A stretch of 64,000 nucleotides of DNA from Caprimulgus europaeus (GCA_907165065.1 OU015543.1:10915501-10979500); one strand, 5' to 3'; positions 1 through 15,100 are shown, counted from the first letter of the stretch. Translations and numbers: made by a program. Notes: a model not told the origin generated them from the letters alone.

Positions 1-103
1 AGAAGAGCAACCAGCCCAGAGGTGGAAACACAGGAACCAAAGTAGAGAAGGAGAAGTAAAGTGCTTCATGTAGGTCACTGAGCATATAGAGAGTGAAAGT
101 CAC
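1..103 (-). CDS. Gene B exon 26 (TMD2, truncated by window edge)
   Basis: Acceptor TTCCAG|GTG with the exon starting at 103. [19 protein letters not shown] and [10 protein letters not shown] align with gene A exon 26. About 35 nt of the exon plus all later exons lie outside the window. Confidence 0.85.
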   Translation of the reverse strand, partial: MTFTLYMLSDLHEALYFSFSTLVPVFPPLGWLLF

Positions 104-3100
104 CTGGAATAAAGCAGAAAAAGTATTTCCAATATTAATATATTGTTGCTGAAAACTAAGCTATTTGTCTCTGATTTGGGTGATTCTGCTGAATATCAGT
201 ACATTTGAAATGAAACCTCAAGTGGCACAATGTGTAAATCAAGGACTGCAGAGGGAAGATTCACTTCACTTCACTTACCAGGACGAAGATGAAAGACCAA
301 ATGTAACGATTGCTTCGTCCCGTGCGAAATTTAAAGGCAATTAAATAGACGAGGAGGACAAGAGAGATTCCATAGCCAATGACACAAATGATCTAGGGAG
401 AGAGACTGACATCAGTGACCAGGAGATGGATGTGGGTATGTGAAAACCAGCCAAGAGCACCTTGTTTCGATCAAAATATTTGATGCAAAAATCTCTCTGT
501 GAAATGAGGGAGGGGGATTCGTGTTTGCTTGGCCACAATTTGCTCACCAGGGCCAGCATGGCGCTGGCATCCAAGGGGCAGATGCGGTTGAAGAGTAGCA
601 CGAGCCCAAACAAGAGGCACATCAGGGTCCAGAAAAGTGGGATGTCCACCAGCGCCTGCCCACACCAGTATGCTGAGGGGAAGAGCCCCGCCAGCCGCAG
701 CTGGGCACGAGCCTGGAGCTGCAAAACCAAATGGGAAAAGGGAGGTGATTCAACAGAGTCCAAAATATCACTCCTGCTCCTCCTCCTCCTCCTCCTTCTC
801 CTCCTCCTCCTCCTCCTCCTCCTTCTTCTCTATTACCCTCACTCCTCCCTTCCCCAGCTGAGCCTTCCACCCCTTTCCAACCACTTTTAATTCTTTCTTA
901 GTTTTACTGTTGTTTAAAACCACATCATTCCTAAAAAAACCCCAAAAAACCCTCCAAAAAAACCAACTCCTCCTAACCCTAAAATCTTTATTAACATCCA
1001 AATTGTTCTGAGCCCAAGCTGATTCCATGCGATGCAGGGTGACACACTTTGGTACAGTGTAGTACTCATGTGGCTGTATTTTTTTAGCATCCTTCCAAAA
1101 AAGATGCTGGCCAGCCCACTGTCACACAAACTGCTCCAGAGATATCACATTGGGATTCACTCCTTGTGCAAGACCACTTTCAGCACGTGGTTTTTACCTT
1201 GTAGTCCTCCATGCTGCTCACTGCAAAGTGAGGTGGCAAACCAGCAGCCAGAATGAGCATGTAACCAAGAGAGATGAAAAAAATGTCACTCTTCAGTTCT
1301 GGGCTCGGTATCTGTGGTAGAGAAATTCAGAAATCATCAATAATCAACAGCTTCCCAGGGAACATCTGCCTAGCTCGATGCTCACAGGATGGTTGAACAC
1401 ACAGATGAGCAATAACACTAATAGTAATTAATTTGTGTTTAACAACAGAAAACAAGGTGATTAAAAAAAAAAAGCATTTAGCATCTTAAAATTTGCAAAA
1501 AAATATTGGAATTACTATAAATTGTTGAGGACAGAGATCAACTTTTTGATGCTGATTCTTGCCAAAGGGATGCTGAAGAAAGGTGGCATTTGCAAGTATT
1601 ACCACTGGAGTCCTCTACCATATGGCCACATAGCACAACCTTCAACACCTTACTGCACTGAAACCCTACAGAACCTTAAACACCACAGAAGAAAGTCTCA
1701 TTAAATAGTCCCAGTACTGACTGCTGAGCAATGCCCTCCAGGAGCTGGACAGCAGTTGGACTGCTGACCCCAACTGTTAGAGGTTGCTCATTCAACCAGG
1801 TTTACTACCTGTCCAATCTTTATCACTTCAGCATGGGTGACCTCATTAATGTTTATAAATACATAAAGGGTGAGTGTCACAAGGATGGAGCCAGACTCTT
1901 CTCGGTGGCAACCAATGATAGGTCAAGGGGCAATGGGTGCAGGCTGGAACACAAGAGGTTCCACTTGAACTTGAGAAGAAACTTCTTTACAGTGAGGGTG
2001 CCGGAGCCCTGGGACAGGCTGCCCAGGGAGGGTGTGGAGTCTCCTTCTCTGGAGACATTCAAAACCCGCCTGGACACCTTCCTGTGTGATCTCATCTAGG
2101 TGTTCCTGCTCTGGCAGGCGGATTGGACTGGATGATCTTTCGAGGTCCCTCCCAATCCCTGACATTCTGTGATTCTGTGATGGTTATTTTCAATTAATTT
2201 TCCCCCAGGAAGGCAGGACACTCACGCTGGGAAAGGGCTCACTCCAGATGCGGATGCGTGCCATGGAATTGAAGAGCCTCAGGAAGGTGTTGCTGAGGAT
2301 GTTCACAAGCACGGGGAAACAGTTGATGGGTTCTGCACTGCACATGACCGTGAATCGGTACCTCTGAAGAAAAAAGAGCAGAAGATGTTCTCTTCATGCC
2401 CATGAGAGGAGGAGCTGGCTGCAATGAGGGGTTTAGAGAAAAGCAGTGACAAAGGCAATCAGACAGTTTTGCTGGTGGGACCATGGAGACCTGGGAGTGT
2501 GTTAGCAGGTACCATGAAATGATCAACAAAGACAACAATTTCTGGAGAAAAGCACAAGAGACTTGCATCAACGCTTTTCTCTAAAGATCATTGTAGAGAA
2601 GGATACAGTGGAAAGAACCAAATAGAATCCTGGTTTCCCCAAAATAGGACTACTGATATTACTTAATATGTCAAACAAATATTGTCCCTTTTGCTGGTCT
2701 GTGTATTTCACTGTGTCTCATTTAAACACATTGCAGAAAATCCTGTTGACATCCAGGATGTAAGAAGCAAAAATAAAACCACTCACCTTGCCTTCCAGGG
2801 ATATTCTTATAGCTCCGTTGTGTAGTGGAGTGTTTGTGATGTTTTTCTCATGACTTATTTCTGGGATTATGTTTTGAGTCTTCAAAGCAGAAATGAAATG
2901 TTCAATTTCTGATCCTGAAATCAAGTCAAGAACAGAAATTAGAATATTTTTTTTCTTGAAATAGATTCTTATAGACAAGTTCCTATTTGCAAAGCAGAGG
3001 TAGGTTAAAAAAACATCAGTCAGAATATAAACAAACTGATATCTTCTCTATTTTTTTTCCTATTTTAATTAAACATAATGTTTCCACAGTTAGTTTATGG

Positions 3101-6100
3101 CTTTTTTTTTTTTCTTTAAACTTTCCTAGTTCATTATTCTTTTAAATACAAACTACTCTGTTATCACCATTAAAATTGGATTTGCTTTTGCTCAAAACAA
3201 AACACTTCCCAAAGCCACTATTATATACAGGAACATACAGAAAGAGTATAGGCAAGGTTGGACTGTCAGCTCTAAGAGCTGGACTATCAACTCTAAGAAG
3301 ACTCAGAGTAGAGCAGAAAGCGAATCAACATCCCGTGTTCTTCCTTCTTCACCTGTATCATTGAAGAGGAGAAGATTTGTTGACTTATCTTGAATTTTCT
3401 CTGCAGTAGGAAGAAAATCCGAGTCAGCCGTGATTTCCCAGCTGCTGGTGCTGTTCCACAGTTGAACCCCAATGAAAATCATAAGTATTGGAAGGATAAA
3501 TATTCCAAAGAAGAGCAATCTAGATGGAAAAACAGACCATAAGTGGGTCCAGGGGAACTCCACTTTCAACTAATTGTGTGATTTATGTCAAGAAAGACAT
3601 GGGGAAATTTAAAACTTAAGCAATTCAGAGCTCTACCAGTAAATTCTAACTGTCCTCATTAGTGCAGCTTTTAAACACTTCCCACTTAATTCTTAGCTTC
3701 CAGACATCTCCACCAGTGCTCAAACATTCCCTCAGTCACCCAAGGGAATGATCAAGCCCTTTGGAAAGCACCAAGCCAGGATGAGGGCTGCAGAGTAGGC
3801 GAGAGCTCCCGTACTCACATGGACCTGAGAAACTTCCCTTCGTGCTTCAGTTTTAAGAAGCGAACTCTCATCACAGCACACACTTGCTGCCTCCAGAGCA
3901 TCATCCCACTCATTGCCATGCTCCCCTGTTCAGAAAACACCGGGAGGCTTTGGTCCTTCTCCTCGAGGTCTCCATCTTCTGCATGTTCACCACAAGAAAT
4001 ACCATTATCCACAAAGAGCGTTCCAAGGACATATTTTAATCACAATCAACAACAATCTTCAATTCTGAACAGAGGAACACTTTCACTTTTAGCCAGAGAC
4101 AAAGAAAAAGGGGCAGTAATTTACCCAGAACATAATTTATATTGGTGAATTCAGACAGGATGAAGTAGACTCATATGGCAACACCTCCAAAATCTTCCCT
4201 GGCTTTGTGAAATGCCATCTGGCTAGTCTATCTCTTCCCACCTCACAGTCTGGAAAGTATACCCTTCAAAAATCAAATACCCTTCCAACATAACTCTTAA
4301 TTTATGTGCTTAAAAGCCTGTGGGAAGTCAAGAATGAAACATCTAGACTTCTTCAAGAAGATATCCTTCACTAAAGGAAAACTGAATACAACTGCAACTC
4401 TTGACCTACCTATCAAAATTCACATTTAGAAGAAACTCATTAGATATTCAATTTAAACATATATATATATGGAAACTTAATTGTGCCACACTTGCAAAGG
4501 GAGTCAATGTTTTACCTTCTTGACCGATGGCTTCCTCACCCTCCAACTTCAGGAAAACATCTTCCAGCGTTGTCCTGCTCACCTCATAATTAACAACCCC
4601 TTGCAAGAAACTGCTCTCGAGGTGGCTGAACAGATCTGCATGATAGAAACAACCAGACTCAGCCCAGCAACCAAGGCTAGTGTTGAGTAGGAACTCAGGC
4701 TGGGGTGACTAACATTGCGTTTTCTGGCATTCACATCATTAGTTTCCAGAACTTAAAAGTCCCACCAAAATTATTGTGCTCTTTAAGTAGAAAATTCAGA
4801 TTTCTTTATTACCATGGGCTTTCCTGGTGGGAGAAATCTCATCCTGAAAGCAGAGGAAACTCAGTGGATTTTACTTTGCAGATTAGTTGGTGGATTTTTG
4901 TTGTTCATCTGCAGTATTGATATTAGCATGTCCATTAGAAGCTTTTTTTAAGGCTGATATTTATGCAGCTCTGGGCTTCCTCATCCCATGCAGTATGGAC
5001 AAGGGAATATTCCCTTCACAGTAACTTTGTTTTCTGCTTTTCCCACCACTTATTTTCCCTCGAGAACCTTGATACAACAACAAGCTTTTCTCACCTGGGA
5101 AGCTGTCTGTGTTTTCCAGAGGTAGCACGTAACACAGCTCGCCCTCCTTCTGTCCTTTGAGCACGGCATTGGGGACGTACTGTCTGACCAGGGATGATGT
5201 AAGCTCAGGGTCACACAGGTCATTTATGTGCATCCTGTTTGTATTAAAAAGGAATTGATATAATAGTAAATGAGAAAAAAATAATGTATGCATCATCCAT
5301 TTCAAACCCAAAGCCAGTGATCGTTCTTCAAGCCATAGGGAAACCTCCCAAACTGGGCAGCATTTCAGTGGGAATGTTTCCAGACATCTGCAGTGCCCTT
5401 GGTTTTGCCATGCACGAGAGAAATAGTTGAGGTTAAGAATATTGATCTTGGCCAATACTGCTAAACCAAGAACACAGAAATTAAAATCCAAAGAAAAACA
5501 ACTTTACATTAAAGCCATTGTATGTCACCCTGGCAGCAGAGAGTGTGGAAATTGCAATTCATCTTACTCCGGTCCCCTCTTGGCTGTGAAGGAGGTTGCA
5601 AAGTCATGTTAGCTACATGCTCAGAGCTTTCAGGATTGGGATCCAAAGAAAAGCAGCTTGCTATCCAAAGCAAGATATTTTTTGGCAGCCTCAAAAGTTT
5701 TCTAAAATGCATTGTCAAGATTTCTGTTACTCTATATAGAAACTCTAGAGCGACACAGACTCTACAAGGAAATACATCAACTAGAAGCTTTTCATCAAAA
5801 GAATGATGACCAAAAAGAAAAGGATTTACCTCAAGTGATAGCCAGTTCCAAATTTTCTCTTCAAGTAGAGAGATGAGCCAACACACTGTAACCTCCCATT
5901 TGAGAGAAAAGCTTTCCGATCTAAGGAGGGAGGAACAGAGGATTTAAGGGGGATTTACAACAGTGCAGTAGCCTGACCTCACTCTGCTCCTTCTGAACTC
6001 AGCAGACGTTTTTATAATGAAGTTGAGAAGAGTAAAACCAGGCCAGTGCTGAGGGTTTTTCTCTTTTTGGACTACTGCTCTTCTCCTAAGCACCAAGGTT

Positions 6101-9100
6101 AATCTTTTAATTATGTATTCCTAGAGGCTTGTGGAAAGTTTCCTATGCAGCCTGGGAGCAATAAGGAAACAAGAAAGATACTAATTCAAGCAGTATCACT
6201 AATTTGTGTTGGGGCTGCTAGAGATGCATCCAGATAATATGTAATTACATCATCCTGGAGCAGAGCATGAGCAAGGTCTTGGAAGGGCATGTCAGTCCAG
6301 CTTTAGCCTTTGCTCAGTCCAGGTTGAGCAGTCACTACCAGACAAAATGAGTTTAGTGAGCACTGACTGCATCGTGGCAGGACCTATATGTGGGCCCTGC
6401 AATGGGAAACTCTTGTTTTCAAACCACAGTCAACCACACCAGTGTGAAAATCTGGGCTCACCAGCATGAGCATCGGCCTCCTCCATGGACTGGGTTGTGA
6501 AGAGCGTCACACGTCCAGCCTGGCGTTCCTTCAAAAGGTTCCACACATGGTGCCTGGAGCAGGGATCCAACCCAGCTGTTGGCTCATCTAAAAGCAACAC
6601 CTGCAAAGGCAAAGGAGATCAGATCTCCATGTGTCCAAGCCAGCATTTCCGTATTTACCTCCTATCATTTCATACTTTTGATGATCTCACTCTGAAGAAT
6701 AAAATGCATCTTCAAACATCAGCCATTTTTATTGCTCTTTCTCCTGTTACAATATTATTACTCTTTTAATTTAAAATACTTTTTTCATTGACCCACATTC
6801 CTCAACCCTTCCAGCTGCCAAATGAATTAGTAGGTCAGCAGACTTGGAGTGCCGGGGGAAAAGTACAAAAGTCTGTGTGCCAGATCAACATGCAAAACTG
6901 TTTGCTAAAGTGGTACACATAGTTTGTGTGTAAATATCTCTGGTGCTTACCTGGGGATTCCCTAAAATTGCAATTCCAAGAGACAATTTTCTTTTTTGTC
7001 CCCCACTCAGACTATCAGCGCGGATGTCCTGAAGGTCATTGAGGTCCAATGCCACGAGAACTTTCTGCACCTTGGCAATACACAAAGACAAAAGCCAGAT
7101 TTCCAAAGCACTGGTCCCATTTTAATTCAAAGATGGTTACACACAGTGCAGGAGAGTGTAACTTCAAGGTTTTAAAGTTATCAGGTTTAAATGGCTTTGC
7201 TTAGAGAGAAGTTCTGCAAACCTGAATTAGAACTCTTATGACATGAAGACAAGAAAGAATTGAAAAAACTTTTCTCCTCTAAATAAGGGTTGTTCTCATT
7301 TCCACAGAACAAGATGCTGGTGCCAATGCTTCACAAAGAAAGTTCAAAGTGTCTAAGTTACTGTGAAACAGAGGACAGTGACTGATGAGCACATACCAAC
7401 CTCTTGCTCTACTTCCTTCCACTGAATCCCCTTGACATGAGCAAAAGTTCTCAGGTTTTCCTTCACCGTTAAGGCTTCAAAATGTAAATTAAACTGGGGG
7501 CAGATCCCAACCATTGCCTGAATTCCTTCCATGTCCTGTACCTCAGACACTCTGTAGTTGTACATCATTGCAGAACCTGCACACAGGAATGAATGGAACC
7601 AGTCTCACACGGTGCAGTATTTCCCAGTTCCAAGGGGAGAGCAGCCTGCTGGGTGTTCATCCCTTTGATTTCAATTCCAGCATTGTGGGTGTTTCTCAAG
7701 TGTTTAAAAAAAGCAGCAAAATAACTTTGTGTTGTCCAAACCTTCAATACCATTCAAAAATAATTCACAGAATCAGAAAGCAGCAGCTCCATGTGCCCCC
7801 CATATGTCCTCAATGGGGGTGTCCTGCACCGGCTCTTTCAGTCTGAGATTGGAGGGCATGACATTCAGTTTATAGAATCACAGACTGGTTTGGGTTGGAA
7901 TTGACCTTTCAGGGTCATCTAGTCCAGCCCCCATGCAATGAGCAGGGACATCTTCAACCAGATCAGGTTGCTCAGAGCCCCGTCCAACTTGACTTTGAAT
8001 ATTTCCAGGGATGGGGTTTCTACCACCTCTCTGGGCAACCTGCGCCAGTGTTCCACCACACTCATCATAAAAAATTTATACCTTATATCTAGAGTCTAAA
8101 TCACCCCTCTTTTAGTTTAAAGCCATTTCCCCTTGTCCTGTCACTAAAGGTCCTGCTAAAAAGTCTGTCCCCATCTTTCTTATAGGCCCCCTTCAACCAT
8201 TGAAAGGTCACAATACGGTCTCCCCAGAGCCTTTGCTTCTCCAGAGCACCAAATTTCAGAGTACCAAATCTCTCCTTTAAGAACTAAAACATATTTCCCA
8301 TAGGTATGGAGCTCATGGAAAACATCAGGCCATCCAGATGGAGAAATAACCATCTGTGTATGCTTGCACACGTGAGCGTATCCGCAGGGGATGCACTAGC
8401 CCTGAAGCTCATGTTGAAGGAGCAATCTGCACTGACAACGAGCCAGACCTGAATAACTGAGGGAAAACTTGTTTGTTTGCATCTTTACCCCGTTACACTG
8501 GAAAAAAACCAAGAACCTTCTCCACTTCAGCATTCAGGTCCATCATCTTACCTGCTGAAGGCTTGGAAAACCCACCGAGGACATTTAAGAGAGCAGTTTT
8601 TCCAGCTCCACTGTGACCAAGTAACGCAGTGATCTGACCTTCATATATATTTAAGGACAAACCTAGAACAGAAACAGGACAAAATTAGGATGGAAGTTTG
8701 TGAGAAATAAACTTGTCCCTGTAGTTTGCTGCCAAGTATGGCAGAGGAGTGACATTGCTTTTGAAGCTGAGATGCAAAAACGCATATCCAAAACCATGGG
8801 TTGCATCTTCAGAGGTTAGGACAAAACTTAGTAAGAAGCTTGCAATTCTATCTTGATAGAACTGAGGGAGAAAGTGCATTAACTTCAATATTTAAAGAAT
8901 TTTGACTTCTGTTTTCTAGGTGGTTCATAGCTTCTTATTTTAGGGTGGCTCAAGAGAGTCCCCAGAAAGAGAAGAGCCCATCACCTTTCCAACACATGAG
9001 ATTGCAAGAGTTATTTCAAAGCAGCCAGATTTTGCTGCTTCCTCATTTCCTTTAAAAAAAGATTTATTTGTTATTTTTGTGGGTTTTTGGATTGTTTGGG

Positions 9101-12100
9101 GTTTTTTTTTAACTCAGTATAAACCTTTGAGACCATATTGATGTTTTCACTGTCACTTGGAGTTCTTGTTAAACAAAAGCATTTAACAAATACCCCATGA
9201 CTGTGCCATGACCACGCCAACTACTTCCACACCTGGGGTTGGCAGATGTGCAAGTGCTTGGAGAGCACTGGGCAGCCAGTGACAGCAGACTCAGCTCTAA
9301 CCAATGACCAAAACAATGAGTTTTGTTTGCCCAGAAGAATTTACATTTTTAGAGGAAGGCTCATGAGCTGCAAACCTCACAGTTTTTAAAGAGACTTCTT
9401 CTACTGTTGCAAAAAAATAATGAATAGTAATTTTCCCGGAATGAACAGGAAGATAACAACTGGTAGAAGCTTGCCAGTAATTTACATCAGCAGAAATAAT
9501 CTTTGCATAATTCATTTTAACAGTGCTGGAGGCAGAATTTAGTACATCCAGTACATTTCAAAACAGTTTGGCATCATATCTAGTGAAAAATGAAATTAAA
9601 ATAATTCCAAAACCTCTCTTACCCCTTAAAGCTTCAGTTCTCTTGTCCTTCTTCTTGTATATTTTTTTAATATTGTTTAGTCTAAAGGAAAGGTAAGCAA
9701 GTCATTACTATTGAAGCTCACAATTTTGGCATGTTTCCTCTGCCTCAAAGTAACTTTGGAAAACTATTGGACAAATATTTTTCAACCTCCTCCTCAAACT
9801 GGTCCTGCTCATTCCCATCAGGAGGTAGCATAATTCCACCTGAAGGAATTGCTTTATGTGATACATTTCTGGTACACTTAAAAGCAGAATTAACTAATGG
9901 ACTTTTCTAAAAGATGTTTAAAAGGTTTCAAAGTCAGACTCAGTTAACACTTAGTGAATGAAGCTTTGGGGGGGGCTAGAGAATGGGAAAACACGTGGTT
10001 ATATAACTAAAAGCAACAACCTAGTTATTATTTTAGCAGGTTTATATTTGCTTTCTAATAATAAGCAATGGGCAGCAACAGCAACAGGCCAAACTAGCCC
10101 CATGAGGATGTAAATATCAATATCTTATGTACCCCATGCCAGCAGCAATGTTCTTAAAGATGATGGTGAAGGGGAACAGACTCCCTGCTGCTGCTCTGCA
10201 GAGGAAATTACTGGGGAGCAAGTCAATCCCTGGCATAGAAGATGCACCAGGTCCAAGAAACGTTCAAATCCAGCCTTGGAGCAGAATGAAACACTGAGCA
10301 AACCCTCCCTTTCATGTATTTTCCATTAACTTATCTGTATATGTTAGATGACTTAGTCTATTGTTCACCAGTGCAATACAACCACGCTGTCTAGAATCAA
10401 ATAGAACATGTAGTTTTGTATTTTTTGTGCCTACAACAGCGTTTACCTGATTGCTTCCTTCCCATCAAAGCCTGGAGGCATGGGCTCAGTGTTATTGCTG
10501 AGGACAGGATCATGGCTGTTCTCCCCACCAGCTTGAACCCCCATGTACCCACTCCTGGGCTTGAACCAGTATGAGGGTCTCAGGAAGAAGGTAGGTGGAT
10601 ATGGTACTCCATACTTGCCTAAATCAGAAACAAACAAGGTGAAATATCAACCCAAACCTGCTACGTGTCAACTCAACGTTGACAAGTGCCATGTCCAGCC
10701 ATCTCTTCCTCTACAGCCTTGCAGCAGCATAAAAGGATGGGCAAGTTCTGTAAACTCATCCAACTCATCCATGTCTGTAAATGCAGGTGGGGAACGATCA
10801 CAGCAAAGACTTCATTGATCACCTCCTTGGGCCAGAAGTTATAGGAAAATCAGGTCAAGTCCTACAGCATCCTTTTAAACCCAGCTGTTAGTGGGCTGGA
10901 GGAGATGCAAAGAACCTCAGTGCCTCACTTCAAGATTTAATGTTCCTTTTGGAGTCTGTTTTTGAGGCAGGGCCACCCATTTTCCCTGAGCAATACAGAA
11001 ATTGTGCTTTTCAGCCCCTCACGTGATGTGGCACAGCTCATTGCTGCTAAGATGCCGTTCCACAACCTACCAGCTCACTATCACAACCCCTTTTTTTGTT
11101 GCTCCACATAGATTACAGCTTTCTCAGCTCTATCTCATCATTTCTTTGTCCCCATATGAGGGCAGAGGATTATAGAAGAAAAATGCAAGGAAATTTGTAT
11201 TCTTTCCCTCACATTTCCACTTACCAGGCAAAACCTTATCAAAGTAGACGGCCAACAACAAATACAAGACACTGTCAAGGGTCAGCATGATGTATATATT
11301 AAAGTAAGGGTACAATTCTGGTGTAAAGGCTGGTTCATATTTTTCTAATTTTATGATCTAGGAGGGAAAGAAAAGAAAAAACAAATCACAAATCAGATGC
11401 AACACTTCCTTTCACCAGAAATACTATGTGCAAACCACTGCTGTGTCATCACGACCGTTTTTCACCACAAATCCATGCCCTCACGTAATCATGACACTGC
11501 TTCCAAGCAGAACAACACTTTATTGTGACCACAAGTATCAGAAGTGCTTCAGTAAGCTGGATGCAAAATTGTGCAGAAGCATTTACTACACCAGAAGAGT
11601 GATGCACACAGAATTTGCTGGAGCAGCACTTAAAACCTCTTGATTCTTGCAGATCTTGGTACCCACCACGCACATCCCATTGCTGCAATAATTTTCTAGA
11701 AATCTAAATTTCTTGCATATACAGAGGTGGTAAAATTCATGATGCAGTTGAAAGTGTAACTATATTTGTTATGAATTATCATGTACTTTTTGGAGTTGAG
11801 TTTTCTTTTTACAAAGAAATGCAGATTATGTATGGCAGCTACTGTCACCTGGCAGAAGTCTGCAGCATGTTTGCTGTGGGCTGAACTTTTTATGATGTGC
11901 TGCCTTTATTTTGAACATACCTTTGAGATGCCAGCTACAAAAGCAAAAGGACTGAAGAGATTCAACATCCATTCCAAAGATGATGGTAGTTTTTCAAACA
12001 ATGTCAAAAAACCCAGCAATCCAAAGAGGATGTGAAGAGCAAATCCCATCAAACTGGCAAGATTTGGCTGCTTTAACAATGAGCTGAGCATGAAACAGAA

Positions 12101-15100
12101 GTGAATCTACAGTGAAGAAAAATAATAGTGAGCAGGATGCATTTCTGCTGGTGATTAAAAAAAAAACCACATGAAAATCCAAAGAGCAAAATCAGAGACC
12201 CAGTTGAGTTCCAGTTGTCCCCTGCACATGGCACATCACAAGGGTTGGGTCATTTAGCAGACAGCTCTGATATTTAGGGCAGGTCTATAGGGGCAGACAG
12301 CACACACATCCCAGTAATGCTGGTTTTAGCTCTTCTTTCTACTCTGATTTCAAGTCAGAATCTCCCCAAATGTAATAGGAGTGATGCACTAGCCTCCAAA
12401 CTATACAATAAATCCCAGTACTGGACAAATTTTTGTTACTTTCTCATATAATGCCCAGCCCTAGATTGCTCTGTAGTCTTTGAGGTTTAGATGTTTTGAT
12501 TAGGAAATGGGAAAAAAAAAACCCCAACAATCCCACACATGGTTTAAGAACACAAAAACAGACTTACAGATGCTATGCCATAAAAGAAATAAATAAAAAA
12601 TATTTCAAAGAAGTTGTGGTTGTGGATGACTCCTCTGATGGTGATCAGTGTCAGCAGGCTTGCTGTTATTGAAATGTAAACGGTGTACAGCAAACTCCAG
12701 GATAACCTAGAAATGAAGGCACAGGAAAGACAAACTCTTTTTAATTCAAATACTTTATAATTCCCAAATACACTTCCATTTGCAGTTTCCAGGCTGGGAA
12801 GGTGTAAATAGCCATGTCTTGCATCTACCCAAAGCTCTGCAGGTACAACGATGCCAGTGAAGAGCCACAGGGCATCTAAGCACAGACTCTGCAGGTAGGA
12901 ACATGTATTCTCATGCTTTTTCCTGATGATGTGAAATTCTCTTGCTCAGAAGGTTTTGGAAGCATGTTTTGATAGACCCTGCATCCCCCTGTGGGATATA
13001 ATTTACAGTTTTTTTCCAAAATTTGTCATTTCTCCACTTTCTGTGTTCTCTGTGTGTATCCACACGTTTCCTGGAGGTAAGCAACACCTCAACACCAAGA
13101 ACTTCTGCTACGTGAAGAGTGCATTTTCTCAGGTTTTTTGGGAGGAGAGCAGAGCTAAATATAACAAAAAACCACCAAAAAATCCTGTATCAGAGCAACG
13201 TGCTTGGAAACTGAGGTCCTCCAGCAAACGGTACGTTAGAGATGAAAGCAGCAAAGGTTTGGCTTCAACAACACACAAAACCTGGCTTCAGAGAGCCCAG
13301 ATGTGTGGTTAGATGGTGGCAAATGCCTGCTGCTGAGGTCTGGGGAATTACTACTGACTGGTGGCACCAGACCCACATCCACCCTGGCAGTTAGTATCCA
13401 TCCTCCATACATAAGGTAATATAATTCCTGTAATTACAATTTATTTCCAGGAGACTCACCAGAACGCGATATCTTGCAAACCCATGGCTCTCATTAACAC
13501 CTTGAGCTTCTTTTTCTCTCTGATAACTTTCACTGATAAAAAGTACATATAGGGGGAGAAACACAAGATAATGTAAGTAATGAACCAAATATAATCCAGT
13601 TTGTACACCGGTTTGATCGAGGGCGATCTCAGGCGAACGCCGCTGATTGACTTCATCTCTTCCCAGACAGAATGGTTTGTGGTCATCTGAAGAAAAGAAA
13701 ACAGACATTAATTTGATTTTCTGTAATGAAAAAGCCAAGATCAGAACAGTCTTTCATAAGCACTAAAATGATTTGTTTGGCAATAACAATGTTACATTGA
13801 TAAGTGGGAAATAACCTCAATATTTAATATCTTTTTTGTATTAGCTGGTACTAATGCTACACCTTGAGCCATGACAATGGTCTATCATGCTTTTAACTCT
13901 TTAAAGTAAAAAAAAAACCAACTTTTTTTGTTTTCTATGTATTTTAAAAGTTAATGATCACAGAAAATGAACTGATTTGTGGTTTGTATTTTTTTAGTTT
14001 GGTTGGTTTTTTAAATTTACAGATAACTCTGGAAAGAACAGGAAACATATTTTCAGACTTACTTCTATGATTGCTGCATCAATGCTGGACTGCAGTGATA
14101 GGAAACCTGCATACCAGTACAGAGGAGTTCTGCAGTGGCTTGATGAAAAATTGTAGCAGGTATCTGTGGGAAAATAAAATAAAATAAAATAAAATAAAAT
14201 AAAATAAAATAAAATAAAATAAAATAAAATAAAATAAAATAAAATAAAATAAAATAAAATAAAATATAAAATAAAATAAAATATAAAATAAAAAAATAAA
14301 ATAAAATAAAATAAATAAAATAAAATAAAATAAAATAAAATAAAATAAAATAAAATAAAATAAAATAAAATAAAATAAAATAAAATAAGTAAGGTAAAGT
14401 AAGGTAAAGTAAGGTAAAGTAAAGTAAAGTAAAATAAAAGTAAAATAAAAAAATAAAATAAAATAAAAATTAACCTATATATTTCCATATATATGTGCAT
14501 ATATATCCTTCTGTGTCTGTGGGGGGTTGAAAATGTATTTGACCTAAGAGTCAGGAAACCAAGATCTAGTTTTACTCAGCCTTTTTCCTGGAGCAGTGAT
14601 TTTTCTCCAGGGATAACATGGTACTGGGAGTTGGTGGCTTTGGCTCCGTGGGCCACCTGATGTGGCATGAACCCTGTTGTCACAGTGCAGGAGAGCTGGC
14701 CGTGCTCTTTTGGCAGGAGCCTGACCTCAGAGTGCAGCAACAGTAAGTGTGCCCAGTGCTGAGGGCAGGAGAGGAGCCCCTCCAGGAAACCCAGAGGTGC
14801 TGGATCTGAGGTCACATCTGCCAAGAGCTACTGATTTGTGTAGCCAGAATAAGCAGCCTCTCCATTATTCCCATTTTCCAAGACCAGTTCTTAGCAAAAT
14901 ACTTTTTTTTTGCCTGTCAACTGATGAACTAACTTGATTTTTATCTGATAATAAAATTACTTTTTTTTAGAGAGTTTACTGCTTTTAATCAGTAAGTAGA
15001 GGTGTATTTGGTCAGAGAAGAAGTAACGTGGACAAATGTGTGTGCAAGTTTGTGTTTTAATGTATTAAATATATGCCCACACACTGTATATTAGAAGTAC

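Noticed and set aside
970-985. CCTAACCCT resembling telomere repeat
   Set aside because: Single occurrence, no array.
1731-2099. 122-codon plus-strand frame that looks protein-like
   Set aside because: It is the CR1 reverse transcriptase tail, not a host gene.
1185-4640. Gene B as a degenerate copy, because of the Gln in the H-loop and short exon 19
   Set aside because: No stop or frameshift in 25 exons; the Gln is normal for ABCA8/9 relatives.
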